The position numbers and the translations under genes are program-made. From contig NC_053490.1 of assembly GCF_905171775.1 (NCBI RefSeq), positions 86,415,786 through 86,479,785 on the forward strand: a DNA stretch of 64,000 nucleotides, in the 5' to 3' direction. Below, piece by piece: positions 55,542 to 64,000 of the stretch (position 1 is the stretch's first letter; each line of letters starts with the position of its first letter). The notes beneath the pieces are model-generated. The model did no database searches and was not told the DNA's origin. It saw only the letters and a program-made list of their open reading frames with translations. This DNA comes from Rana temporaria (taxonomy: Eukaryota; Chordata; Amphibia; Anura; Ranidae).

Positions 55542-56966
55542 TGCAAAGCTAAAGAGCAAAATCTCACGGACACCACCAACAGAATAAATGGAGTCACTTT
55601 GCACTCGTTGGGCGCATGTGGTGACGCTTTTATACACTGGGCCGGCCCAACTCAGCAGGGATTTACGCCTACTGTTGTTTTGCGCATGCGCAGAGGGCGG
55701 GGCACGTCCGGCGCATGCTCCGTTCGGTCTGGACATCATTTGCATGGGGTCACGGTTCATTAGCATTCTTCACGCCCACATCCCTCCTACCGTCACTTGC
55801 GCCTACTTACGCCGACACATTTCAGCTCCGCGAGCGCAACGTAGGACGCATGTGGTACGGGAATATGGGAGAGCTCTCTCCAAGTTAAGCCGGCGTAGCG
55901 CAACTATGATGCGCTACACCTGAGTAAATATGCGCCGATCTACGAGAATATGGCCCAGTGTATATAAATTGAGAAAATGAAAAAAATTAAACATAGTCCA
56001 TTGGTAGACACAGGTCAGGATAGTAAGCCCAGAGTGCAAAACAGAACCACACACAGTGTAATTGATGACGAACAAGAGCCTCCACCAACATCAAACACTG
56101 ACCCTTACCAGAGCCAAAGATCTCAGAGAGATCAGACACAGCATGAATAGGGTGACATCCACCATCCACATTGAAAGTGTAATAGTAACATCTGTCCAGT
56201 GCGGTCAGCCAGGTAATCGCCAATATCCCACACGAACACAGGATAACAGTACTCCGGGATATAAAAAGGAACCAAGGGAAACTCGCATAGTATAAAATCA
56301 CTTGAGTTTTAATAGATAAAATAGATTGTGCGCACTTACATCAATCATGAAGATAAACAGCATTAAACAGCATTAAAAGTCAGCCGGCCGGCTTGTAGAA
56401 GCATGTACCCGTCTCTTCCGGGTCCTCAAACGTGATGCAGTGACGTCAGAACGCCGCCTCCCAACGTTTCGTCTCTAATGGGACTTGATCACGGGATGGG
56501 ATTTTTTATATGTATTTTTGATGTTGTATAACATTTTTGAGACGCAGCTTTTTCTTTTATAATTTTCACATATGGTATGCGCAATTTTTTCTTCGTTTTG
56601 CTCCCGTCTCATACTTGATTTTGAGCATGCACGTTTTTTTCCCCTCGGAAAAGCATACACACGAGCGTTTTTCTCGATGAGAAAAATACTAACGGCAAGC
56701 ACGACGGAAAAAAAATAAAGCAGGTTCGAATCTTTTTGCGGGCAGTTTTCTCGTCGGGAAAACCGGTCGTGTGTACGGGGCATCAGACTGTGATCTATGA
56801 CTAAGCCCCGGTGGGTGGGGTGAAACGCATCAGGGGCATGGCAAATGGAGTATCGCGTTGGCTTAGGCCATCACATACAAACACATGCATTGGGCTGGGT
56901 GAGCAGCATCCTACACCTTTTACACTGTATGTATGAAAAACGTGGTCTTCAAATCTATACAAAGTG

Positions 56967-56968
56967 GC

Positions 56969-57024
<56 letters not shown>
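56967..57024. repeat. (TA)n microsatellite
   Basis: An uninterrupted TA alternation of about 29 units. Confidence 0.95.
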
Positions 57025-57031
<7 letters not shown>

Positions 57032-58308
57032 TCTTATTTTTATTTTTCAGAAATCAAAAAGAGGTATAAAGGTATAATATATTGGCAAAGAGGTCTGTGT
57101 TAAATGCAATATTTGGTTAAATCTTTTGTCATGAAGCCAGCAAAGATCTTGGTAGTGACGCAGATGCAAGCTTTTCCTTGTAGTAATCAGAGTGAAATAC
57201 ATTTTCATTTTCCATTGTGCGTCAGCATTTTTGCATGCTGAGAGCATCTGCATAAAAGTTAAATACACCAGTGTATCTTGTGGCCTTTGGAGATAATCAA
57301 TCCAGTTTTCCATTAGTATTTTCTGGTGTGTGTGCTTCACAAAGCTCATACACTGCATACAATGTTACAACTCCCCTGGCTGTCTTCAGTTTTATATATT
57401 GGTAATAAATTACCTGTCCTTGTGTTTCATGGGAGTCATTAAGAGGAGAGATGATTCCTGGAATGCTGTATATCTGCCTGCTGTGTGATGAACATTATGG
57501 CTGATTCTGTGTTTTTTTTTGACAACTCAAAGATAATCTTTCGATGATTATATTTTCAACGTCATCCAGTCTTTATTTAGACCATACTCAGGAGAAGAAA
57601 TATAGTCATGGCAAAACTTGCACCTGCTATTGGGTCCAGCTACAGGAGTGGGGGTCACAACATAGTATTTAGGCATTAACATCCAGGGCTGCCGTCAGGA
57701 GGGAATCACGGTCCTCCTGTAGGGGGCCCAGGGCAGGGGTTAATTACAGTAATGATGCCCTGTGTGGCTCTCTGCAGCAGCTGAATGCTGGTTTCTCCCC
57801 TTATTCTTGCCACTGTTTTCCTCTGCTGGAGGGAGAGACGCACAGGGCATAGTTCCATTAGCCCCCACTGCACTGATTCTCCTCCCTGTCTTGCTTACAT
57901 TGAATTCCCTCCTGTGTGCCTGCCCCCCTGCAGCCCTGCCAGCTTTCTTGCCCCACCAGCGGCTGTGGATACACAGGATCATCTGTCAGGATGGAAAGCG
58001 GTGGAAAGGGCTGGTAAATATGTAATTTATCGGCCCATTCCTTTAATGAATAAATGGACATAGTGTGCGATCAATACTGATCACTTCCATGTCCATTAAT
58101 AGCCCCGCATAGTAAACTGCTTTAGTTTATGAATGAACAGGGGCCTCTGTGTCCTGTTTATTCATCTGCAGTGCAGCTGAGGCTATAGAGAACGTAATTG
58201 AAGATTACTTTCTCTGTCTCAAAGGTGAGATGACAAGGGTCTGTTTAGATCCCTGATATCCCACCAAAGAACCCCCCACCCAGTGTAACAAAATAATAAT
58301 AATTTTAA

Positions 58309-59256
58309 CCACTTCAATACCAGGCACTTACGCCCCTTCCTGCCCAGGACAATTTTCAGCTTTCGGCACTCACACTTTGAATGAGAATTGCGCGGTCATG
58401 CAACACTGTACCCAAACTAAATGTTTAGCATTTTCTTCCCACAAATAGAGCCTTCTTTTGGTGGTATTTGCTCACCTCTGCAGTTTTTCTTTTTTGCTAA
58501 ACAAACTAAAAAATACCCACATTTTGGAAAAAAAATAGTTTCTTTTAGTTTCTGTCATAAAATGTAGTTTTCCCCTTCACTGATGAGGCAGCACTGATGA
58601 GGCAGCACTGATGGGCACTGATGAATTGGCACTGATAAAGTGGCACTGATGGGCACTGATGAGGAGGTACTGATATGTAGAATTAATGGGCACCAATAGG
58701 CGGCAGTGATGGGCACTGAAAGGCAGCTGTGATGGGCACTGACAGGTGGCACTGATGGGCAGCACTGATGATGAGGTACTGACAGGTGTTACTGCTGGGC
58801 AGTGATTGGCACTGTGGTGGGCAGTGATTAGCACTGTGGTAGGCAGGGATTGGCACTGTGGTGGACACTTGCATAGTTTATTATTGGGGCGCTGCTGGGC
58901 ATGTGATTTGTACATTCGAGAGGGCTGTGCTGATTATCAGCACAGACCCCCCCCCCCCCTGGACAGGGAGAGCCGCTGATTGTCTCTCCTTGTCAGCGAG
59001 AACTGAGAAATGCAGTTTACTGGCACTTCCTGGTTCACGCGACGATCAGCTGTGATTGGTCACAGCTGATCACGTGGTGAGAAGCCTCTGGCAGAGGCTT
59101 CTTTTCACAATCGGAGATGCAGGGTGTCAGACTGATGCGCCGCACTCCCATGGGTGCGTGCCGGCATGTTATCCTGATGGACGTCAATAGATGTCCAGTC
59201 CGGATATCAGAACCACTTCCCGGACGTCAATATGCCATTGACCGGGCGGGAAGTGA
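58309..59256 (+). mobile_element. TTAA-flanked non-autonomous DNA transposon, ~948 bp
   Basis: TTAA occurs at 58305-58308 and 59257-59260. The ends CCACTTCAATACC and GCGGGAAGTGA are diverged mirrors. It shares ACAAATAGAGCCTTCTTTTG and GGTGGTATTTGCTCACCTCT with 1365-2349 and 27795-28750. The interior has been replaced by a GGCACTGATG minisatellite. Confidence 0.75.
58587..58870. repeat. Minisatellite, GGCACTGATG unit
   Basis: About 25 variants of a 9-11 bp unit (GGGCACTGATG, GGCAGTGATT) are present inside the TTAA element at 58309. Confidence 0.9.
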
Positions 59257-59789
59257 TTAAATATATAAAAAAAAAAAATAATCGTGGAAATTGTAAACAG
59301 TAATTTAAAAAAATTGTACAATTTTTTTTTTTAAATTGTAAAAAATTATTTAAGGGCCATACAGTGTAAATGAGTGGTTTGCTGGAGCCGCCTGTTACTC
59401 TGTGAGGATGCAGCGGCTGTATGAACACCTTATTTGTCAGGTGTGCAGGTGCGGTGGCCCCGAATGCATACTGTCTGTGTTTGGAGCCATACACCTGTGG
59501 GTGCACGAGTACACTGAAGGACTCGTGGGATGGCCAGTGAGCGGAATTAGTGGGTGAGCCCTTCGGAGTGTCGAGTGTAAGGGGCCCCAACATTTCTGAT
59601 GGCCTGTTAACAATGCTTGGGAAAGAACTAGAGTAAACTAATTATGTATAGTTTGACCACTTAGGCCAGATGCTGTACTTTACAACGGTATCCATCCTTT
59701 TGAACGTTTCCACATTTGTAGTGTAAAAAAATAAGAGCAAATTGTTTTATATTCTGTCAGAATCAAATATTTGTTGGTTGCACAAGTGC

Positions 59790-59951
59790 TTAAAGCAGAG
59801 TTCCGAAAAAAAAATTAAGTCAGCAGCTACAAAATCTGCAGCTGCTAACTTTTATTATATGGACACTTACCTTTCCTGGGCGCCTGCGATGTCGGCACCC
59901 GAAGCTGATCTGTCCCTCGGCTCTCAGATGATGCAACTGTTATGCAATGAT
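59790..59951. mobile_element. Left part of a CAGCAGCTAC-type TTAA MITE
   Basis: It starts TTAAAGCAGAGTTCCG and contains AAGTCAGCAGCTACAAAATC and ATGGACACTTACC, like 24414-24530. Similarity stops at the TTAA (59952-59955) where the next element begins. Confidence 0.6.
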
Positions 59952-59973
59952 TTAAAGTGGATGTAAACTCTCA

Positions 59974-60346
59974 AGCCTCGTACACACGACTGGTTTTCCC
60001 ATCTGGAAAACTGCCATGAGAGCTTTTGGCCGGGAAAACCGGCTGTGTGTATGCTCCATTGCAGTTTTCCCAACAGGAAAACTGCCGGGAAAAAAAAGAG
60101 AACCAACTTTCTTTTTTCCCGCCGGGATTCCTGGCATTTTTTAACCTGGCAGTTTTCCTATGGGAAACACTCTAATGGAGCATACGCACGGCCGGGATTC
60201 CCGTCCAAAGCTCTCATGACAGTTTTCCTGTCTGGAATCTCGGTCGTGTGTAGGGGGAAAAAGTTACCGAGCAGGTTCTCGGTTTTCCCCTCGGGTTTCC
60301 CGGCGGACTTTTTACCGCCGGGAATTTCGTACGTGTGTACGAGGCT
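59974..60346. mobile_element. GTACACACGAC-family MITE, 373 bp
   Basis: The ends AGCCTCGTACACACGACTGG and CGTGTGTACGAGGCT are inverted. The interior has GGGATTCCCG and GGAAAACTG(C/A) words shared with 44270-44619 and 43815-44100. The ORFs on both strands (about 60 to 107 codons) are translations of the inverted repeats. Confidence 0.85.
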
Positions 60347-60782
60347 TTACATGTATCCAATAAAGTGAACAGCCTCAGGTGATACACAGGAATGAAACAC
60401 ATCTCCCTACATAAGTTTTACATGTATATCTGCTGTCTTCAGCTTTATATACTGTTTAGAAAGTGCACATCGTATTAGGAGATTTTCTCTTCCTTGTTAG
60501 CACTGCAGTGAAGCCTGGGCATACAGCCAGCCAAGACAGCTGATTGGAGGAAAGGCACACACCCCCTCTCCTCATAGGTAGAGACTTTCAGCTCTGTGTG
60601 TTGAATTAGTCAGCTCAGTGCTAATCTATTTATTGCATCCTCCCCAACACAAAACTCCAGCTGCTTTTATCATATGTGACAGAGAACTTGTCAGGAGTTA
60701 TTGGGCTGATAACAGAAGAACTGAGCAGGTGACAGCTATGGGGCATAGTGCTTTAAAGAGAGGTTACAAAACACTGCAGATA

Positions 60783-62363
60783 CAGTATCTCACAAAAGTG
60801 AGTACACCCCTCATATTTTTGTATATATTTTATTATTTATTTTCATGTGACAACACTGAAGAAATTACACTTTGCTACAATGTAAAGTAGTGAGTGTACA
60901 GCTTGTATAACAGTGTAAATTTGCTGTCCCCTCAAAATAACTCAACACGCAACCATTATGTCTAAAACACTGGCAACAAAAGTGAGTACACCCCATGGTT
61001 AAAATGGACAAATTTGGCCCAATTTGCAATTTTTTCCCTCTCTGGTGTCATGTGACTCGTTAGTGTTGCAAGGTCTCATGTGTGAATGGGGGGCAGGTGT
61101 GTTAAATGTAATTTTATCGCTCGCACTCTCTCATACTGGTCACTGGAAGTTCAACATGGCACCTCATGACCTAGGCTATAAGAACATCCTGCAACTGAGC
61201 TTCAGCATGGTGGCCAAGACCATACAGCGATTTAACAGGACAGGTTCCACTCAGAACAGGCCTTGCCATGGTCGACCAAAGAAGTTGCGTGCACGTGCTT
61301 AGCATCGTAGCCAGAGGTTGTCTTTGGGAAATGGGCGTATAAGTGCTGCCAGCATTGCTGTAGAGGTTGAAGGGGTGGGGGGGGGGGTCAGCCTGTCAGT
61401 GCTCAGACCATACGCCGCACACTGCATCAAATTGGTCTGCATGGCAGTCGTTCCAGAAGAAAGCCTTTTATAAAGATGATGCACAAGAAAGCCCACAAAT
61501 AGTCTGCTGAAGACAAGCAGACTAAGGACATGGATTACTGGAACCATGTCCAGTGGTCTGATGAGACCAAGATAAACTTATTTGGTTCAGATGGTGTCAA
61601 GCGTGTGTGGCGGCAACCAGGTCAGGAGTACAAAGACAAATGTCTTGCCTACAGTCAAGCATGGTTGTGGGAGTGTCATGGTCTGGGGGCTGCATGAGTG
61701 CTGCTGGCACTGGGGAGATACAGTTCATTGAGGGAACCATGAATGAGACCATGTACTGTGACATACTGAAGCAAAGCATGATTCCCCTCCCCCTGGAGAC
61801 TGGGCTGCAGGGCAGTATTCCAACAAGATAATGACCCCAAACACACCTCTAAGACAACCACTGCCTTGCTAAAGAAGCTGAGGCTATAGGTAATGGACTG
61901 GCCAAGCATGTCTCCAGACCTAAACCCTATTAAGCATCTGTGGGGCATCCTCAAACAGAAGGTGGAGGAGCGCAAGGTCTCTAACATCCACCAGCTCGTG
62001 ATGTCGTCATGGAGGAGTGGAAGAGGACTCCAGTGGCAACCTGTGAAGCTCTGGTGAACTCCATGCCCAAGAGGATTAACGCAGTGCTGGAAAATAATGA
62101 TGATCACACAAAATATTGATGCTTTGGGCCCAATTTGGACGTTTTCACTTATGGGTGTACTCACTTTTGTTGCCAGCGGTTTAGACATTATTGGCTGTGT
62201 GTTGAGTTATTTTAAGGGGGCAGAAAATTGACACTGTTATACAAGCTGTACACTCACTACTTACATTGTAGCAAAGTGTAATTTCTTCAGTGTTGTCACA
62301 TGAAAATATATAATAAAATATTTACAAAAATGTGAGGGGTGTACTCACTTTTGTGAGATACTG
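60783..62363 (+). mobile_element. Tc1-like transposon with ~210-bp terminal inverted repeats, 1581 bp
   Basis: The ends CAGTATCTCACAAAAGTGAG and CTCACTTTTGTGAGATACTG are exact and flanked by TA (60781-60782, 62364-62365). A second copy of the GTGAGTACACCCC binding word lies about 200 bases inward on each side (60981 and 62156), the IR/DR layout of Tc1-like elements. The transposase is decayed. This family differs from the one at 34096 and 45978. Confidence 0.93.
61156..62119 (+). pseudogene. Tc1 transposase, multiply frameshifted
   Basis: It begins MAPHDLGYKNILQLSFSMVA and QRFNRTGSTQNRPCHGRPKK (paired-like DNA-binding region). Afterwards the frame is broken several times. Recognisable later pieces include SAAGTGEIQFIEGTMNETMY (out of the first frame) and EEWKRTPVATCEALVNSMPK with INAVLENN at the C-terminus. 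Several stops lie in between, so it is not functional. The full terminal repeats mean the copy could still have been mobilised in trans. Confidence 0.85.
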
Positions 62364-62600
62364 TATATGTGCCCAGCTTAAATTTCATGAATCGGGTTTA
62401 CATCCACTTTTTAACAAACGTTGGAGCAGAATTCTGCTTGTATGTTCCACAATGTACTTGGAATACTGATTCCTGAATGGGGGTGCTTGTGTTTAATTTA
62501 ATCAGCTGATGTAATTGCACTTTTCAAATATGAAAAGTTGCAGTGTTTGCATCCCCGTATAAATAATTAACCCGAAGGAAATATCTCACCCAAAAATAGA

Positions 62601-62936
62601 GGGCCAGATCCTCAAAAGAGATACGACGGAGTAACTGCTGTTACTCCGTCGTATCCCTGGTTCTAACTTTGGAACTGATCCACAGAATCAGTTTTCCAAA
62701 GTTAGGCAGAAGATCCGGCATGTGTAAGGGACTTACACTGCCGGATCTTAGGATGCAGTACCGCATCCGCCGCTGGGGGCATTTCGAGTCGAAATGCCGC
62801 TTCTGGTATGCAAATTAGCACTTAGGGCGATCCACAAAGCTTTTCAGCTTCGTTTTTTCGCCGTAAGTTTTAGTTTGCAAGTGTAAAATTAGGGCTGCTT
62901 TTGCAAAGTGTAAAGTTAGTAACACCATGTAAAAGC
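62601..62936. mobile_element. Harbinger-type MITE, cut off at its middle
   Basis: It starts GGGCCAGATCCTCAAAAGAG. The stretch 62690-62935 is the reverse complement of the right half of 9785-10482 (CCGGATCTTAGGATGCAGTA, GCATCCGCCGCTGGGGGCAT). Similarity stops after CACCATGTAAAAG near 62936, where unrelated sequence begins. The rest may lie beyond the window. Confidence 0.75.
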
Positions 62937-63000
62937 CCATTCAAGCGACGGCATTTGGTATGCATTCCTGAGGGAGAACTCCACGGCAATTTGTAAAATC

Positions 63001-63993
63001 AAAACCGGCATGGGTTCCCCCCCCCACGAGCATACCAGGCCCTTAGGTCTGGTATGGGTTGTAAGGAGACCCCCCCTCCGCCGAAAAATCGACGTAGGGG
63101 GTCCCCCTACAATCCATACCAGACCCGCATCCAAAGCACGCTACCCGGCCGGCCAGGAATGGGAGTGGGGACGAGCGAGTGCCCCCCCCTCCTGAGCCGT
63201 ACCAGGCCGCATGCCCTCAACATGGGGGGGTTGGGTGCTCTGGGGCAGGGGGCGCACTGCGGGCCCCCCCACCCCAGAGCACCCTGTCCCCATGTTGATG
63301 AGGACAGGACCTCTTCCCGACAACCCTGGCCGTTGGTTGTCGGGGTCTGCGGGCGGGGGGCTTATCGGAATCTGGGAGCCCCCTCAAATAAGGGGGCCCC
63401 CAGATACCGGCCCCCCACCCTAAGTGAATGGATATGGGGTACATCGTACCCCTACCCATTCACCTGGAGGCAAAGTGATAGTTATTAAATACACAACACA
63501 AGGGTTTTTAAAATCATTTATTAGTCTGCTCCGGAGGCCCCCCCTGTCTTCTTTAGCTCTAATACCAGGGAGGGCTTCTTCTTCCGCTCTCCGGGGGTCT
63601 TCTCCGCTCTCCGGGGGTCTTCTCCGCTCTCCGGGGGGTCTTCTCCCCTCTCCGGGGGTCTTCTTCTATCTTCGCCGCTCTCCGCTGTTGACTCGGCGCA
63701 CCCCGGTTCTTCTCCAGCTGTCCGGTGCCTTCTCCTTCAGCGCTGGCTGCCTGCTATCTTCGTGTGTTAGCTCAATTACTAGCAGGCAGCCAGCGCGGTC
63801 TTCTGTGACGTCATCTTCTTCTCTTCTCTTCTTCTCCCTTCTTCCGATGTTGACACGACGCCTCTTCTCACTGCAATGATGGAAGCGCGCCTTGCATCCC
63901 ATTTATATAGGCCTCACCGTCCCATCATGCTCCGGTAGGTACCCACCTAAGGGCCTGGTATGCTCCTGGGGGGGGAACCCATGCCGGTTTTTT
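63001..63993. mobile_element. TIR element, ~993 bp, with ~45-bp ends, family unknown
   Basis: The left 63003-63048 (ACCGGCATGGGTTCCCCCC, then GAGCATACCAGGCCCTTAGG) is mirrored by the right 63947-63991 (CCTAAGGGCCTGGTATGCTC and GGGGAACCCATGCCGGTTT). The two arms are nearly identical. Inner segments are also inverted (GGGGTCCCCC and GGGGGCCCCC near 63095 and 63393). The whole is GC-rich, so several long frames exist on both strands, none with a recognisable domain. It may be the core of a larger insertion beginning near 62937 and ending past the window. Confidence 0.6.
63578..63675. repeat. Short tandem repeat, CTCCGGGGGTCTTCTCCGCT unit
   Basis: Five copies of a 19-22 bp unit (CTCCGGGGGTCTTCTCCGCT) lie inside the TIR element at 63001-63993. 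Confidence 0.9.
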
Positions 63994-64000
63994 ATTTGAA

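Larger units (their letters stand above)
52137..55956. mobile_element. Apparently complete autonomous Harbinger transposon, 3820 bp
   Basis: The ends GGGCCATATTCTC and GAGAATATGGCCC are exact mirrors, flanked by AGT on both sides (52134-52136, 55957-55959). Subterminal sequence is also inverted (ATGCGCCG and CGGCG words). Inside are two convergent two-exon genes, a DDE transposase and a Myb/SANT-like protein, both open. This two-protein architecture defines autonomous Harbinger elements. The short MITEs with GGGCC ends in this window are presumably mobilised by relatives of this element. Confidence 0.92.
50547..56599. mobile_element. Unidentified repeat inserted in the GTACACACGAC element, hosting two transposons
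   Basis: Removing the hAT element (50626-52075) and the Harbinger element (52137-55956) with their target duplications leaves about 770 bp of repeat sequence. Its right part includes GACGTCAGAACGCCGCCTCC and TTTCGTCTCTAATGGGACTT, which look like a retroelement or Penelope-like tail, but I cannot classify it. The 10-base flanking duplication fits a retroposition-type insertion. Confidence 0.45.
50213..56782. mobile_element. GTACACACGAC-family element split by a 6-kb nested insertion
   Basis: The left part (50213-50546) begins TGCCCTGTACACACGACCGG. The right part (56600-56782) ends CCGGTCGTGTGTACGGGGCA. Between them lies a block bounded by a 10-base direct duplication, GCTCCCGTCT (50537-50546 and 56600-56609). 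The intact element would be about 510 bp. Confidence 0.65.
59956..62410. mobile_element. TTAA-flanked element hosting a MITE and a Tc1 transposon
   Basis: TTAA occurs at 59952-59955 and 62411-62414. The ends AGTGGATGTAAAC and GTTTACATCCACT are exact mirrors. Nested inside are a GTACACACGAC MITE (59974-60346) and a Tc1 element (60783-62363). The host alone is about 500 bp. Confidence 0.85.
43288..64000 (+). other. LNX2: Next LNX2 intron, continuing beyond the window
   Basis: No PDZ-encoding exon (GEIT or YRDGVIA-type sequence) is visible in any frame to the right edge, so this intron is at least 20.7 kb. Like the previous one it is filled with transposons. Segments with nothing recognised include 44625-45970, 47355-47760, 48260-48790 and 57030-58300. 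Confidence 0.7.

Overview
This is vertebrate nuclear DNA, most likely from an anuran amphibian. A ranid frog fits best, judging from the mix of short DNA transposons; that species-level guess rests on familiarity with repeat families and not on any alignment. There is no bacterial or organellar gene organisation. The only host gene I can support is LNX2 (ligand of Numb protein X 2, a RING and PDZ E3 ubiquitin ligase) on the + strand. Its first coding exon (12715-13205) and second coding exon (43043-43287) join in frame across a 29.8 kb intron. The PDZ-domain exons are not visible and should lie beyond the right edge. Bases 1-12714 are upstream or first-intron sequence.

Almost everything else is transposon sequence, much of it nested. 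Four groups dominate. (1) TTAA-flanked short elements (piggyBac/Kolobok-type target site) form abutting trains at 9.6-12.0 kb and 32.3-33.4 kb. Full-length ~950-985 bp copies of one family lie at 1365-2349, 27795-28750 and 58309-59256. (2) hAT-type elements with exact 8-bp target duplications lie at 5418-5576, 17769-18115, 18309-19825, 39096-39693 and 50626-52075. (3) Harbinger-type elements with 3-bp duplications include one apparently complete autonomous copy at 52137-55956. (4) Tc1/mariner elements lie at 28785, 34096, 38773, 43497, 45978 and 60783, all with decayed transposases. A further family with ends reading GCC(T/C)CGTACACACGACC occurs at least nine times. Older retroelement debris includes a CR1/L2 LINE 3' end (7562-8365), an L1-type ORF2 scrap (8397-8560), a probable LINE 3' UTR (37360-38585) and a 591-bp solo LTR (25240-25830).

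The most notable object is the Harbinger element at 52137-55956. It carries two convergent genes. One is a two-exon DDE transposase (359 aa, all three catalytic residues present). The other is a two-exon Myb/SANT-like DNA-binding partner (424 aa). Both are open and have good splice sites between matching ends and a 3-bp target duplication, which is the two-protein architecture known for this superfamily. It sits inside another repeat, beside a 1450-bp hAT element, and that repeat has itself split a GTACACACGAC-family element (50213-56782). Several minisatellites lie inside TIR elements. The largest repeat-free stretch in the LNX2 intron (29945-30660) is a candidate conserved regulatory segment. 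I found no convincing tRNA, rRNA or other RNA gene and no CRISPR array.
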